Shown in pieces: positions 52,254 through 59,895 of a DNA stretch of 64,000 nt; within the stretch, counting starts at the first letter, position 1; the number at the start of each line of letters is the position of its first letter. The translations under genes and the position numbers were made by a program. Origin of the DNA: Candidatus Fimenecus excrementavium (GTDB lineage Bacteria > Bacillota > Clostridia > Oscillospirales > Acutalibacteraceae); NCBI GenBank assembly GCA_018712805.1, contig DVGI01000050.1, forward strand, positions 1-64,000. The letters are read 5' to 3'. Below the pieces are notes generated by a model, which worked only from the letters and a program-made list of their open reading frames with translations, searched no databases and was not told the DNA's origin.

Positions 52254-52289
52254 AAAACCGCTTCACTTTCTTCATAAAACTTAATGATT

Positions 52290-52318
52290 ATACTATCATT
52301 ATGCGCCGTTTTCGTCAA
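52290..52318 (-). promoter_or_regulatory. Promoter of the HAD-GDPD pair
   Basis: TTGACG (52313-52318) and TAGTAT (52290-52295) on the minus strand are 17 bases apart. Confidence 0.7.
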
Positions 52319-52430
52319 GCGAAAACAAGGGAAAAAGCCCGAAATACCGCGGAGGAACCGACCGAAAAATCGCTTTTTGAACACATTTTTAAAAACTGTC
52401 TTTTTTCACAAAACAGAAAAATTAAGAACA

Positions 52431-52459
52431 AAAAAGCACCCGCCAAGGCGAATGCTTTT
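52431..52459 (-). terminator. Terminator after the 97-aa unknown gene
   Basis: On the minus strand AAAGCATTCGCC pairs with GGCGGGTGCTTT (two G-U pairs) around TT, followed by a T run. Confidence 0.75.
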
Positions 52460-52472
52460 CTATGTTTTTAAA

Positions 52473-52766
52473 TTAGCCGCGAAGCGCACGTTCAAGCCAG
52501 ATTTCGGCAATGTCCATCGCCGCGAAAAGCCCTTTCTTTTCACTGGTTTTAATCACGCGCTCTTTGGCGCTTGCGTCCGGGTCGGTGCTCAAAAGCTGCA
52601 CCGTGACTTTAGAAGCAAGGTCATAACCGCCGAAGTCTTTTTTCGACGTGATGCGCATCATAATCACGTAATCATCAGACATATTGCCGTAATAAATCGT
52701 GTCGCCGTTGCGCACCAAGGGCTTGCCCTTATAAGTCAGAAAATCCTGTTTTTCTTTTTCAGCCAT
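52473..52766 (-). CDS. Conserved-looking small soluble protein, unknown
   Basis: The 97-aa protein has no signal or membrane segment. It begins MAEKEKQDFLTYKGKPLVR and has a predicted beta-rich core (TIYYGNMSDDYVIMMRI, KVTVQLLSTD) with a C-terminal helix. I do not recognise the family. It lies 16 bases after the IreB gene, where ruvX and a DUF1292 gene are often found; it does not look like either. A shared transcript with ireB is likely. Confidence 0.65.
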   Translation of the reverse strand: MAEKEKQDFLTYKGKPLVRNGDTIYYGNMSDDYVIMMRITSKKDFGGYDLASKVTVQLLSTDPDASAKERVIKTSEKKGLFAAMDIAEIWLERALRG

Positions 52767-52782
52767 ACTGCTTTGTTTCTCC

Positions 52783-53049
52783 TCATTTCTCGTCTGCGTC
52801 TAAATGCAGATAATTCTTAACTAACGCTTGCAGCAGCTCGTCCCGATCCAGACGGCGGATTAAGCTGCGGGCGTTGTTGTGGGTCGTAATATAGGTGGGG
52901 TCTTCGGACAAAATATACCCGACGATTTGGCTGATCGGATTATAGCCCTTTTCCCGAAGCGCTTCATAAACCGCAACAATCGTTTGGCGCATTTCTTCCT
53001 CGTGCTCGTCCTTGATGGAAAACTGAATCGTTTTGTTGGGGTCTAACAT
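52783..53049 (-). CDS. ireB: IreB-family regulatory phosphoprotein (UPF0297)
   Basis: The 88-aa protein has the family core [33 protein letters not shown] and [10 protein letters not shown]. In Enterococcus, IreB is phosphorylated at N-terminal Thr residues by the PASTA kinase IreK and modulates cephalosporin resistance; a Thr is present at position 7 (MLDPNKT). The ATG at 53049 follows GGGAGGTGG; the longer frame to 53079 is rejected. The usual neighbours alaS and ruvX are absent. Confidence 0.92.
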   Translation of the reverse strand: MLDPNKTIQFSIKDEHEEEMRQTIVAVYEALREKGYNPISQIVGYILSEDPTYITTHNNARSLIRRLDRDELLQALVKNYLHLDADEK

Positions 53050-53140
53050 ACTGCCACCTCCCGTTTTCGGAATAATCAAATATATTATATACTAAGCCGC
53101 AGCAAAAAACAATAATAAAAAAGCGGAAGTTTCTAATTTT

Positions 53141-53839
53141 TTAAGGTTGCTTCGGATGTTCGTTGCGGTAATCCTCCACAACTTTGCCATCTTGAATGCG
53201 AATCACGCGCTTTGCCTGTTCGGCAATGCCGTTGTCGTGGGTAATTAAAATCACGGTTCTTCCCTCGTCGTTTAATTGGTGCAGAATTTTCATCACGTCG
53301 CGTCCGGAATGGCTGTCTAAATTGCCGGTCGGTTCGTCGGCCAAAATAATCGGCGGGCGAGCCGCCACCGCACGCGCAATCGCCACGCGCTGCTGCTGAC
53401 CGCCGGACATCTGTTTCGGCAGGTGGTTAAGCCTGTGCCCGAGCCCGACGCGTTCGAGCGCATCTACCGAAAGCTTATGGCGCTGTTCGGCGGGCATTCC
53501 GCGGTAGACAAGCGGCAATTCGACGTTGCCCTGCGCGGTAAGGCTCGGAATCAAGTTAAACCCTTGGAAAATAAAGCCGATTTGCTTATTGCGGATTTCA
53601 GAAAGCTGATCGTCGGTCATGTTCGAGACGTTTTCGCCGTCGAGATAATACTCACCGCTCGAGGGCACGTCTAAAAGGCCGAGCATATTCATCAGCGTGG
53701 ATTTGCCCGAACCCGACTGGCCGACAATGACGATAAAATCGCCGCGGTCCATCGTAAGCGAAATACCGTCGAGCGCGCGGACTTCATTTTCGCCGGGGTT
53801 GTAAATTTTATAAAGATCTTTGACTTCAATTAAATGCAT
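53141..53839 (-). CDS. MacB/LolD-type ABC transporter ATP-binding protein (no permease nearby)
   Basis: The 232-aa ATPase has Walker A GQSGSGKSTLMNMLG, the Q-loop GFIFQGFNLIPSL, signature MSGGQQQRVAIARA and Walker B IILADEPTGNLDS, the pattern of LolD/MacB/FtsE-like proteins that work with FtsX-type permeases in peptide or lipoprotein export. No permease gene follows; IreB is next. A start 3 codons upstream is possible. It is divergent from spoVAC. Confidence 0.9.
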   Translation of the reverse strand: MHLIEVKDLYKIYNPGENEVRALDGISLTMDRGDFIVIVGQSGSGKSTLMNMLGLLDVPSSGEYYLDGENVSNMTDDQLSEIRNKQIGFIFQGFNLIPSLTAQGNVELPLVYRGMPAEQRHKLSVDALERVGLGHRLNHLPKQMSGGQQQRVAIARAVAARPPIILADEPTGNLDSHSGRDVMKILHQLNDEGRTVILITHDNGIAEQAKRVIRIQDGKVVEDYRNEHPKQP

Positions 53840-53896
53840 AATTACCACCGCTTAACAGCATACCTTATTTTCCATTTGTTTTCAATGTATAAATTG

Positions 53897-53926
53897 TGAA
53901 TTTTTCCTTTGAAAACGGTCATTCTA
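53897..53926 (+). promoter_or_regulatory. Sigma-G-type promoter of the spoVA operon
   Basis: TGAATT (53897-53902) and CATTCTA (53920-53926) are 17 bases apart, close to the forespore sigma-G consensus. It lies just upstream of spoVAC, which is known to be sigma-G dependent in Bacillus. Confidence 0.75.
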
Positions 53927-53946
53927 ACTTTGAGGAGTTGAAAGAC

Positions 53947-54390
53947 ATGGCAACTACGGGAAATGAATATCAATCCATGACGCAAAAAGCGTCGCCGCCC
54001 TCGCCGAAAATCAAAGATTTGTTGTGGGCATTTTTTGTCGGCGGCGGGATTTGCACATTCGGGCAGGCGCTCAACACGCTTTATGAAAATATCGGGTTTT
54101 CGGAAGACGGCGTACGTGCCGCCACGCCGGTCACGCTGATTGTTCTGACGGCAATTTTCACGGGTGTCGGCGTATTTGACAAGCTTGCGAAGCACGCCGG
54201 CGCGGGCACGTTCGTACCGATTACCGGATTTGCCAATTCCATTGTCTCCCCCGCGATGGAGTTTCAAGCGGAGGGGCGCATTTTGGGCACGGGCGCAAAG
54301 CTGTTTTCGATTGCGGGGCCGGTGATTGCCTACGGCAGTTTCGCCGCGGTGATTTACGGGCTTATCGCCTATTTGTTCCGGCTGTATTAA
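53947..54390 (+). CDS. spoVAC: Stage V sporulation protein AC
   Basis: The 147-aa inner-spore-membrane protein takes part in calcium-dipicolinate movement and can act as a mechanosensitive channel. It has about four membrane segments and the family motifs FFVGGGICTFGQ, FAGAGT-like HAGAGTFVPITGFANS, EGRILGTGAKLF. The ATG at 53947 follows GAGGAG; the longer frame to 53896 would begin inside the promoter. First gene of the spoVA row. The octapeptide RILGTGAK (111-118) recurs in the small third protein. Confidence 0.95.
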   Translation: MATTGNEYQSMTQKASPPSPKIKDLLWAFFVGGGICTFGQALNTLYENIGFSEDGVRAATPVTLIVLTAIFTGVGVFDKLAKHAGAGTFVPITGFANSIVSPAMEFQAEGRILGTGAKLFSIAGPVIAYGSFAAVIYGLIAYLFRLY

Positions 54391-54402
54391 GGGGGGCTTT
54401 TC

Positions 54403-55443
54403 TTGATTGTTCGGCAAGGGAAATACACCTTAAAGCTCACGACACACCCTTCGATTATCGGCAACGCCGCAGTCGCCGGAAAAACCGAGGGCGAAGGGCC
54501 TTTAAAAAATGAATTTGACCGCGTTTTTTCCGATGACACGCTCGGCGAACCCTCCTTTGAAAAGGCGGAAAGCGCTCTTCAACGGGAAGCAATTTTACGC
54601 GCGCTTGACAAAGCCGGGAAAACGCCGTCCGATATTGATTATATCCTGGCGGGCGACCTTTTAAACCAGTGCATCGGTACTTCGTTCGGCATTCGCGAAT
54701 TCGGTATTCCCTTTTTGGGGTTGTACGGCGCTTGCTCAACGATGGCGCTGTCGTTAGGGCTTGCGAGCGTATTGGTAGAAGCGGAAGCGGCTCGCACGGC
54801 AATCGCCTCAACCTCATCGCACTACTGTTCGGCGGAACGGCAATTTCGCCAGCCGCTCGAATACGGCGGGCAGCGTCCGCAAACCGCCCAAAGGACCGCG
54901 ACCGCCGCGGGGGCAAGCCTGGTTTCGGCGCACCGTCAAAACAAGCCGTCGGTCGCGGCGGTCACGTTCGGAAAAATTATGGATTTAGGCATTAAAGACG
55001 CCAACAACATGGGTGCGGCAATGGCGCCGGCGGCGGCGGAAACCATTTCCGCATTTTTTGAGGACACTGCCACAAATCCCGACGACTATGATTTGGTTTT
55101 GACCGGCGACCTCGGCAAAGTGGGGTCTTCGCTGGTTTTAGACCTTTTGCAAAAAGACCATAACCTCGATATTGCAAAACTGCACAACGACTGCGGATTG
55201 CTTATATATGATTTGGAAAAGCAGGACGTGCACGCGGGCGGCTCGGGCTGTGGGTGCGCGGGCAGCGTGTTCAATTCGTATATTCTCCGCCGCTTGCAAA
55301 GCGGCGAACTCAAACGCGTTTTACTTGTCGCCACAGGCGCGCTTTTGTCGCCCACCTCAACCTTACAAGGGGAAAGCATCCCCTCTATCGCGCACGCGGT
55401 GCTTATTGAAGCGCCGCAGAAACCCTCAGGAGGGACTCAATAA
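54403..55443 (+). CDS. spoVAD: Stage V sporulation protein AD
   Basis: The 346-aa thiolase-fold protein binds dipicolinic acid for its uptake into the forespore. Segments such as YGACSTMALSLGLAS, SSHYCSAERQFRQPLEYGGQ and MGAAMAPAAAETI are characteristic. The start codon is TTG, 12 bases after spoVAC, following AAGGGGGGC. The stop overlaps the ATG of the next small gene by one base. Normal length. Confidence 0.95.
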   Translation: MIVRQGKYTLKLTTHPSIIGNAAVAGKTEGEGPLKNEFDRVFSDDTLGEPSFEKAESALQREAILRALDKAGKTPSDIDYILAGDLLNQCIGTSFGIREFGIPFLGLYGACSTMALSLGLASVLVEAEAARTAIASTSSHYCSAERQFRQPLEYGGQRPQTAQRTATAAGASLVSAHRQNKPSVAAVTFGKIMDLGIKDANNMGAAMAPAAAETISAFFEDTATNPDDYDLVLTGDLGKVGSSLVLDLLQKDHNLDIAKLHNDCGLLIYDLEKQDVHAGGSGCGCAGSVFNSYILRRLQSGELKRVLLVATGALLSPTSTLQGESIPSIAHAVLIEAPQKPSGGTQ

Positions 55444-55625
55444 TGGATATTTTTTTACGCGATATGCGTATTCTCGGAACCGGGGCGAAAATTTTAAAAA
55501 TTTTATATCTTCTGAAAACGGCACTGACGGTTGCGATAATAGTCTTTTCCGTTTCGGAAGTCGCCGGCGCGCTGCGGAAATCCGCAGCAGTTCGGCAAAT
55601 GATTTCCGGTTCTTCCGTCGAGTAA
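55443..55625 (+). CDS. 60-aa membrane protein ending the spoVA row, new to me
   Basis: The protein starts MDIFLRDMRILGTGAKILKI and has one hydrophobic helix (about 17-41; LLKTALTVAIIVFSVSEVAG). Its start is firm: AGGAGGG lies 7 bases upstream and the ATG overlaps the spoVAD stop. spoVAE, the usual third gene, is missing, and this protein does not resemble SpoVAE. It shares RILGTGAK with the C-terminal part of SpoVAC (residues 111-118), but every one of the eight codons differs at the third base or more, so the match reflects protein selection rather than recent duplication. A terminator follows at once. A role in the forespore membrane is inferred from the operon. Confidence 0.75.
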   Translation: MDIFLRDMRILGTGAKILKILYLLKTALTVAIIVFSVSEVAGALRKSAAVRQMISGSSVE

Positions 55626-55635
55626 ATCGGCGGGC

Positions 55636-55672
55636 AAAAAGCCACCCGTTGTTTTTACGGGTGGCTTTTTTG
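55636..55672. terminator. Bidirectional terminator between spoVA row and hflX
   Basis: AAAAAGCCACCCGT and ACGGGTGGCTTTTT pair perfectly with a short T-rich loop, giving T runs in both directions. Confidence 0.85.
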
Positions 55673-55688
55673 TTGTATATATCTTTTC

Positions 55689-56936
55689 TTACACAAAATA
55701 CGGTTTATATTTTTCAAGATCATTCGCTTCCGCAACCACTTCGGCGCGTGTGCCCTCGGGAAGATATTCTTCGGAAAGCACCTGCCCGTTTTGGCGGATT
55801 TCGGCTAAAATCCCGCCTTTGTCAAACGGAATTAGGAGCGTAGCGCGCATCCGTTTGCGGGAAAGCGCCTTTTCCATTTCGGTCAGCAGATTTTCAACGC
55901 CCTCGCCGGTTTTTGCGCTGATACACACGGTTTTGCCCATCGTTACCACGTCGTAAAGCGACGGAATCAAGTCACATTTGTTCATTACGGTAATCACCGG
56001 CGTGTGTTCGGCGCCCAGTTCACGCAACAGGTTTTCCGTCACCTCGATATGGTCGGCACACTCGGCGCTCGACGCGTCGCACACATTCAAAATCAAATCG
56101 GCGTCACGCGCTTCTTCGAGTGTGGATTTAAACGCTTCGACCAGATGATGCGGCAAACGCCGAACAAGGCCGACGGTGTCAATCAGCATGACTGCCTGCC
56201 CGTTCGGAAGCGTCAGTTTGCGTGCGGTCGGGTCTAAGGTCGCGAACAATTTATCCTCCGCGAGCACCCCCGCCGAGGTCAGATAGTTCATCAAAGTCGA
56301 TTTTCCGGCATTGGTGTAGCCGACAATCGCAACTGAAATCACGCCGTCCTTTTTGCGGCGGGTTCTTTGGGCGTTTCGGCGTTTTTCAATTTGCCGCAAA
56401 GTCTCTTCCAGCGCATAAATCCGACGGCGAATGTGCCGGCGGTCACTTTCCAACTTACTTTCACCGGGGCCGCGCGTGCCGATGCCGCCGCCGAGCCTGG
56501 AAAGGCTTTGACCTTTACCTCGAAGGCGCGGCAGTGCGTAGTTGAGCTGTGCGAGCTCGACCTGAATTTTGCCCTCGCTGCTTCTGGCACGCTGGGCGAA
56601 AATATCCAAAATCAGCGTGGTACGGTCCACGACGCGCACGCCGGTTTCCTTTTCCAAATTGCGTTGCTGCGCGGGGCTTAATTCCCCGTCGGCAATCAGC
56701 AAATCAATTTCGTTTTGCTGACAAAAGTCTTTGACTTCGCGAAGTCTGCCGCTGCCGATATAGGTTGCGGGGTTCGGGTTTTCGAGCTTTTGCGACAAAA
56801 CGCCCGCCACTTCGGCACCGGCGGTCGAAGCCAGTTCTTCAAGTTCCGCAAGCGACGCGTCGCAGTCATATTCCCCGGTATCCACGCCCACAAGCAGCGC
56901 GCGTTCCGGCGCTTGTCGGTTTTCGTAAAATTCCAT
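55689..56936 (-). CDS. hflX: GTPase HflX
   Basis: The 415-aa ribosome-associated GTPase splits stalled ribosomes. The N-terminal glycine-rich region (YIGSGRLREVKDF, GGGIGTRGPGESKLESDRR) is followed by the G domain: VGYTNAGKSTLMN, TARKL switch region, DTVGLVRRLPHHLVEAF, MNKCD and SAKTGEG. Some HflX proteins also give macrolide or lincosamide tolerance; that cannot be read here. Single gene between two terminators. Confidence 0.95.
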   Translation of the reverse strand: MEFYENRQAPERALLVGVDTGEYDCDASLAELEELASTAGAEVAGVLSQKLENPNPATYIGSGRLREVKDFCQQNEIDLLIADGELSPAQQRNLEKETGVRVVDRTTLILDIFAQRARSSEGKIQVELAQLNYALPRLRGKGQSLSRLGGGIGTRGPGESKLESDRRHIRRRIYALEETLRQIEKRRNAQRTRRKKDGVISVAIVGYTNAGKSTLMNYLTSAGVLAEDKLFATLDPTARKLTLPNGQAVMLIDTVGLVRRLPHHLVEAFKSTLEEARDADLILNVCDASSAECADHIEVTENLLRELGAEHTPVITVMNKCDLIPSLYDVVTMGKTVCISAKTGEGVENLLTEMEKALSRKRMRATLLIPFDKGGILAEIRQNGQVLSEEYLPEGTRAEVVAEANDLEKYKPYFV

Positions 56937-57000
56937 GGTTTTTTCCTTTTCGGTTTACTCAGATCTTTTATTAGTTTACCACAAATCAAGCGCATCAGCA

Positions 57001-57037
57001 ACAAAAACCGCGCAGAGGTTTTCTGCACGGTTTTTGT
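57001..57037 (-). terminator. Terminator of the serine hydrolase gene
   Basis: On the minus strand AAAAACCGTGCAGA and TCTGCGCGGTTTTT pair (one G-U) around five bases, with a T run after. Confidence 0.8.
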
Positions 57038-57062
57038 TTTATGTAAAGTGTTTTAGCTTTAC

Positions 57063-58652
57063 TCAGTCAATAAATTTCCCGTAGTGCTTCGGCTCAGCAA
57101 GTGGCGGCGCAAAGCGAATCAAAAACTGCGCCGCGCGGGAAAGCAGCGGGTTTTTAATGACCTCTTTTAAGCTGACAACCAAAGAATCGCAAATCTTATA
57201 GGTGGACGGCGTGGAGGTCGGCGTGATTGTGACGCGGTCTTTGCGGCGGAACAGGAAATTAAGTTCGCGTTTGCCGATGGTCTCAATCGGGCGAATCGAA
57301 ATCTTCAAGTTGATTTCGTCGAGCCAAACCGCGTTGGCGCACACTTTAAAGGCAGTTTTGCCGAGCGTCATCGTTCCGTAACGGAAATGCCCGTCCATGC
57401 CGCAGGCGACGGTGTTGTTTTCATCGCCCTCGTCCCAGGTAATGGAGCACTCATGCTCTTTAAACCGGAACCGAATATTATCAATATTACCGGCGCGGTC
57501 GGACATCATAAACGTAACCGCCAGCGGCAGCATGCTCATCGGGAAACCGATCAGGTTAAGCAAAATCTTTTTGCGCACCTTAATGGTTCGACCCTCAATT
57601 TTCTTTTCCAGCATCGAGCGCGGCGAAACAGCCGGGCGGTCGATTTGGGTGGGTTCAATCTGCAGCGGTTTCTTTTCGGTATTTTCGTTGAAAAAAGCAT
57701 AGGGGAAGAATTTCCAAATAGCCTCTCTCGCCTGCGCTTCCACGGGGATTGCCGCCGTGGTGATCACGGAAGCGTCCAACTGCGGGAAGTTAATCGCAAA
57801 CTGCGAAAACATGCCGTCGGCGCGGTAAGAGGGAATTTGCGTGGCGTTCATCCAGAAGCAATAGCCGTAACCGCTGTTGCAGTCGGGGTCTTCACTCGGC
57901 ATACGAATATCGCCGATTTGATTTTTGGTCGCTTCCTGCGCCCAGGTTTTCGGAATCACGCGACGGCCGCGGTATTTGCCTTCGTGCAAATAGCAATCGG
58001 CAAATTTCGCCAAATCCTCGGTGGTGATATAAAGCCCCCAGCCGCCGGCTTCGACCCCGTTTTGGTCGGTTTCCCAAAACGGCGTTTCAATCCCGAGCGG
58101 TTGGAACAGCCGCGGTGTCAAATATTCGATTACACTCATTTTGGTCACGCGGTGTAAAATTGCGCAGAGCATATAGATATTTTCATTGACATAAAGATAT
58201 TCCGTGCCGGGTTCAAACACCCACGGCGAATTGATGAAATCTTCAACCCAGTCGATTTTGCCTTTGTTCGCCATCATATCCGTCTGTTTGCCGGAGGTCA
58301 TGGTCAAAAGCGTGCGCACTGTCATTTTTTGGAAATATTCATGCGGCGTGCGCGGCGGGTAATCCGGGAAAAAGTCGGTCACGACGTCATCGAGCGACAA
58401 AAGCCCTTCCGTAACCGCAAACCCCACCGCGGTTGCCGTAAAGCTTTTGCTGACGGAATACATTGTGTGTTTGGTGTTCGCGTCAAACGGTTCGTTATAC
58501 CATTCGGCGGCGACTTTGCCGTGGCGCAATACCATCAGGCTGTGGAACTCCAACTGTTCCTTTTGGATATAGTCGATAAACTGCTCGACAACGTCTGCAT
58601 AAACGCCGACGTCTTCCGGCGTTGCCGCACGCGGTAAATCTGTTCTGCTCAT
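57063..58652 (-). CDS. Beta-lactamase-fold serine hydrolase (penicillin-binding protein-like)
   Basis: The 529-aa protein has the N-terminal serine hydrolase domain (about 1-330) with YSVSKSF (SxxK nucleophile near residue 65), YVNEN (YxN) and a class C/esterase-like layout. A C-terminal region (about 380-520) is beta-rich and specific to related hydrolases. No signal peptide is seen, so it is probably cytoplasmic. The substrate is unknown; esterase or D-amino-acid peptidase activity is as likely as anything acting on beta-lactams. The ATG at 58652 follows GGAAAATCC; a start at 58715 has a much poorer ribosome-binding site and would lie over the promoter. Confidence 0.82.
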   Translation of the reverse strand: MSRTDLPRAATPEDVGVYADVVEQFIDYIQKEQLEFHSLMVLRHGKVAAEWYNEPFDANTKHTMYSVSKSFTATAVGFAVTEGLLSLDDVVTDFFPDYPPRTPHEYFQKMTVRTLLTMTSGKQTDMMANKGKIDWVEDFINSPWVFEPGTEYLYVNENIYMLCAILHRVTKMSVIEYLTPRLFQPLGIETPFWETDQNGVEAGGWGLYITTEDLAKFADCYLHEGKYRGRRVIPKTWAQEATKNQIGDIRMPSEDPDCNSGYGYCFWMNATQIPSYRADGMFSQFAINFPQLDASVITTAAIPVEAQAREAIWKFFPYAFFNENTEKKPLQIEPTQIDRPAVSPRSMLEKKIEGRTIKVRKKILLNLIGFPMSMLPLAVTFMMSDRAGNIDNIRFRFKEHECSITWDEGDENNTVACGMDGHFRYGTMTLGKTAFKVCANAVWLDEINLKISIRPIETIGKRELNFLFRRKDRVTITPTSTPSTYKICDSLVVSLKEVIKNPLLSRAAQFLIRFAPPLAEPKHYGKFID

Positions 58653-58705
58653 TTGGATTTTCCAGCCCCTTTCGGAATTCGGAAGTTCTTTTTCATAACT
58701 TTGGT

Positions 58706-58734
58706 ATTGTACCATATAAAGCGCAAAAAATCAA
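58706..58734 (-). promoter_or_regulatory. Promoter of the serine hydrolase gene
   Basis: TTGATT (58729-58734) and TACAAT (58706-58711) on the minus strand are 17 bases apart. Confidence 0.7.
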
Positions 58735-58743
58735 TATATTGCA

Positions 58744-58772
58744 CAAAAAAGGCGGGCACAAAGCCCGCCTTT
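58744..58772 (-). terminator. Terminator of the capD-like/ilvE transcript
   Basis: AAAGGCGGGC and GCCCGCCTTT pair perfectly around ACAAA, and a T run follows on the minus strand. It is 34 bases downstream of ilvE. Confidence 0.8.
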
Positions 58773-58805
58773 CATAACAATTAGACAAGTTGATTGGGTT
58801 TTTGT

Positions 58806-59873
58806 TTAGTCAACTTTCACGGTCCAACCGAATTTGTCGGGACGTTTGCCCCACTGAATACCGGTCAGCTCGTCATACAGTTTCTGAGAAAGCTCACCGA
58901 TTTCGCCGTTGTTAATCGGCATAACCTTATCGCCGACGCGCAGCTCGCCGATGGGCGAAATAACTGCGGCGGTGCCGCTGCCGAATGCTTCGAGCAATCT
59001 GCCTTCGTCAAAGGCTTTTTCCAGTTCATCCACGGAAATGCGGCGCTCGGAAACATTGTAGCCCCAGTCTTTGAGGATTTCAATACAGGACATACGGGTG
59101 ATACCGCCGAGGATGCTGCCGGTTTCCAGAGAAGGTGTAACCACTTCGCCGTCGAGCACAAAGAAGACGTTCATCGTGCCGACTTCTTCGACATATTTAC
59201 GCTCAACGCCGTCCAGCCACAAAACCTGGGTATAGCCGAGTTTTTCTGCGACGTCCTGCGCTTTCAAGGAAGTCGCATAGTTGCCGCCGGTCTTGGTAAA
59301 GCCAACGCCGCCTTTGACGGCACGGACATATTTATTTTCCACATAAATCTTAACCGGATTCAGCCCTTCGGGATAGTAAGCGCCGACCGGGGAAAGAATG
59401 ATGGAGAAAATCAGGTGTTTTGCCGGGTGTACGCCGACGTGGGCATCCACAGCGAAAATAAACGGACGAATGTAAAGCGAAGTGCCTTCCGCGGTAGGAA
59501 TCCAGTCACGGTCAACACTGACAAGCGTTTTAATCGCTTCAACGGCAAACGCTTCGTCAATCTTCGGAATGCACAGACGGTCGCAGGAACGGTTCAAACG
59601 CTCCATGTTCTTGTCCGGGCGGAACAAAAGGATTTCGCCCTTGTCGGTGCGATAAGCCTTTAAGCCCTCAAAAACCTCCTGCGCATAGTGCAGAACCATT
59701 GCGGCGGGGTCAAGCTCGAACGGCGCATACGGAACAATGCGCGGATCGTGCCAGCCCTGGCCCTCATCATAGTTCATAATGAACATATGATCGGTGTAAT
59801 AGTTCCCGAAGCCCAGCGCGTTTTGGTCCGGTTTGGCTTTCGGATGAGTGGTTTTTTCGATTTTGATTTCCAT
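58806..59873 (-). CDS. ilvE: Branched-chain amino acid aminotransferase
   Basis: The 355-aa fold-type IV PLP enzyme interconverts branched-chain amino acids and their 2-oxo acids. It shows ALGFGNYYTDHMFIMNY, LHYAQEVFEGLKAYR, KTGGNYATSLKAQ (with the PLP lysine expected in the KTGGNYA region or just before), LDGVERKYVEEVGTMNVFF and EAFGSGTAAVISPIGEL. This is the longer BCAT1-like type. The ATG at 59873 follows TTGGAG. It is 22 bases after the capD-like gene and lacks its own clear promoter. Confidence 0.92.
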   Translation of the reverse strand: MEIKIEKTTHPKAKPDQNALGFGNYYTDHMFIMNYDEGQGWHDPRIVPYAPFELDPAAMVLHYAQEVFEGLKAYRTDKGEILLFRPDKNMERLNRSCDRLCIPKIDEAFAVEAIKTLVSVDRDWIPTAEGTSLYIRPFIFAVDAHVGVHPAKHLIFSIILSPVGAYYPEGLNPVKIYVENKYVRAVKGGVGFTKTGGNYATSLKAQDVAEKLGYTQVLWLDGVERKYVEEVGTMNVFFVLDGEVVTPSLETGSILGGITRMSCIEILKDWGYNVSERRISVDELEKAFDEGRLLEAFGSGTAAVISPIGELRVGDKVMPINNGEIGELSQKLYDELTGIQWGKRPDKFGWTVKVD

Positions 59874-59895
59874 AACAAACATCTCCAATGTTTTA

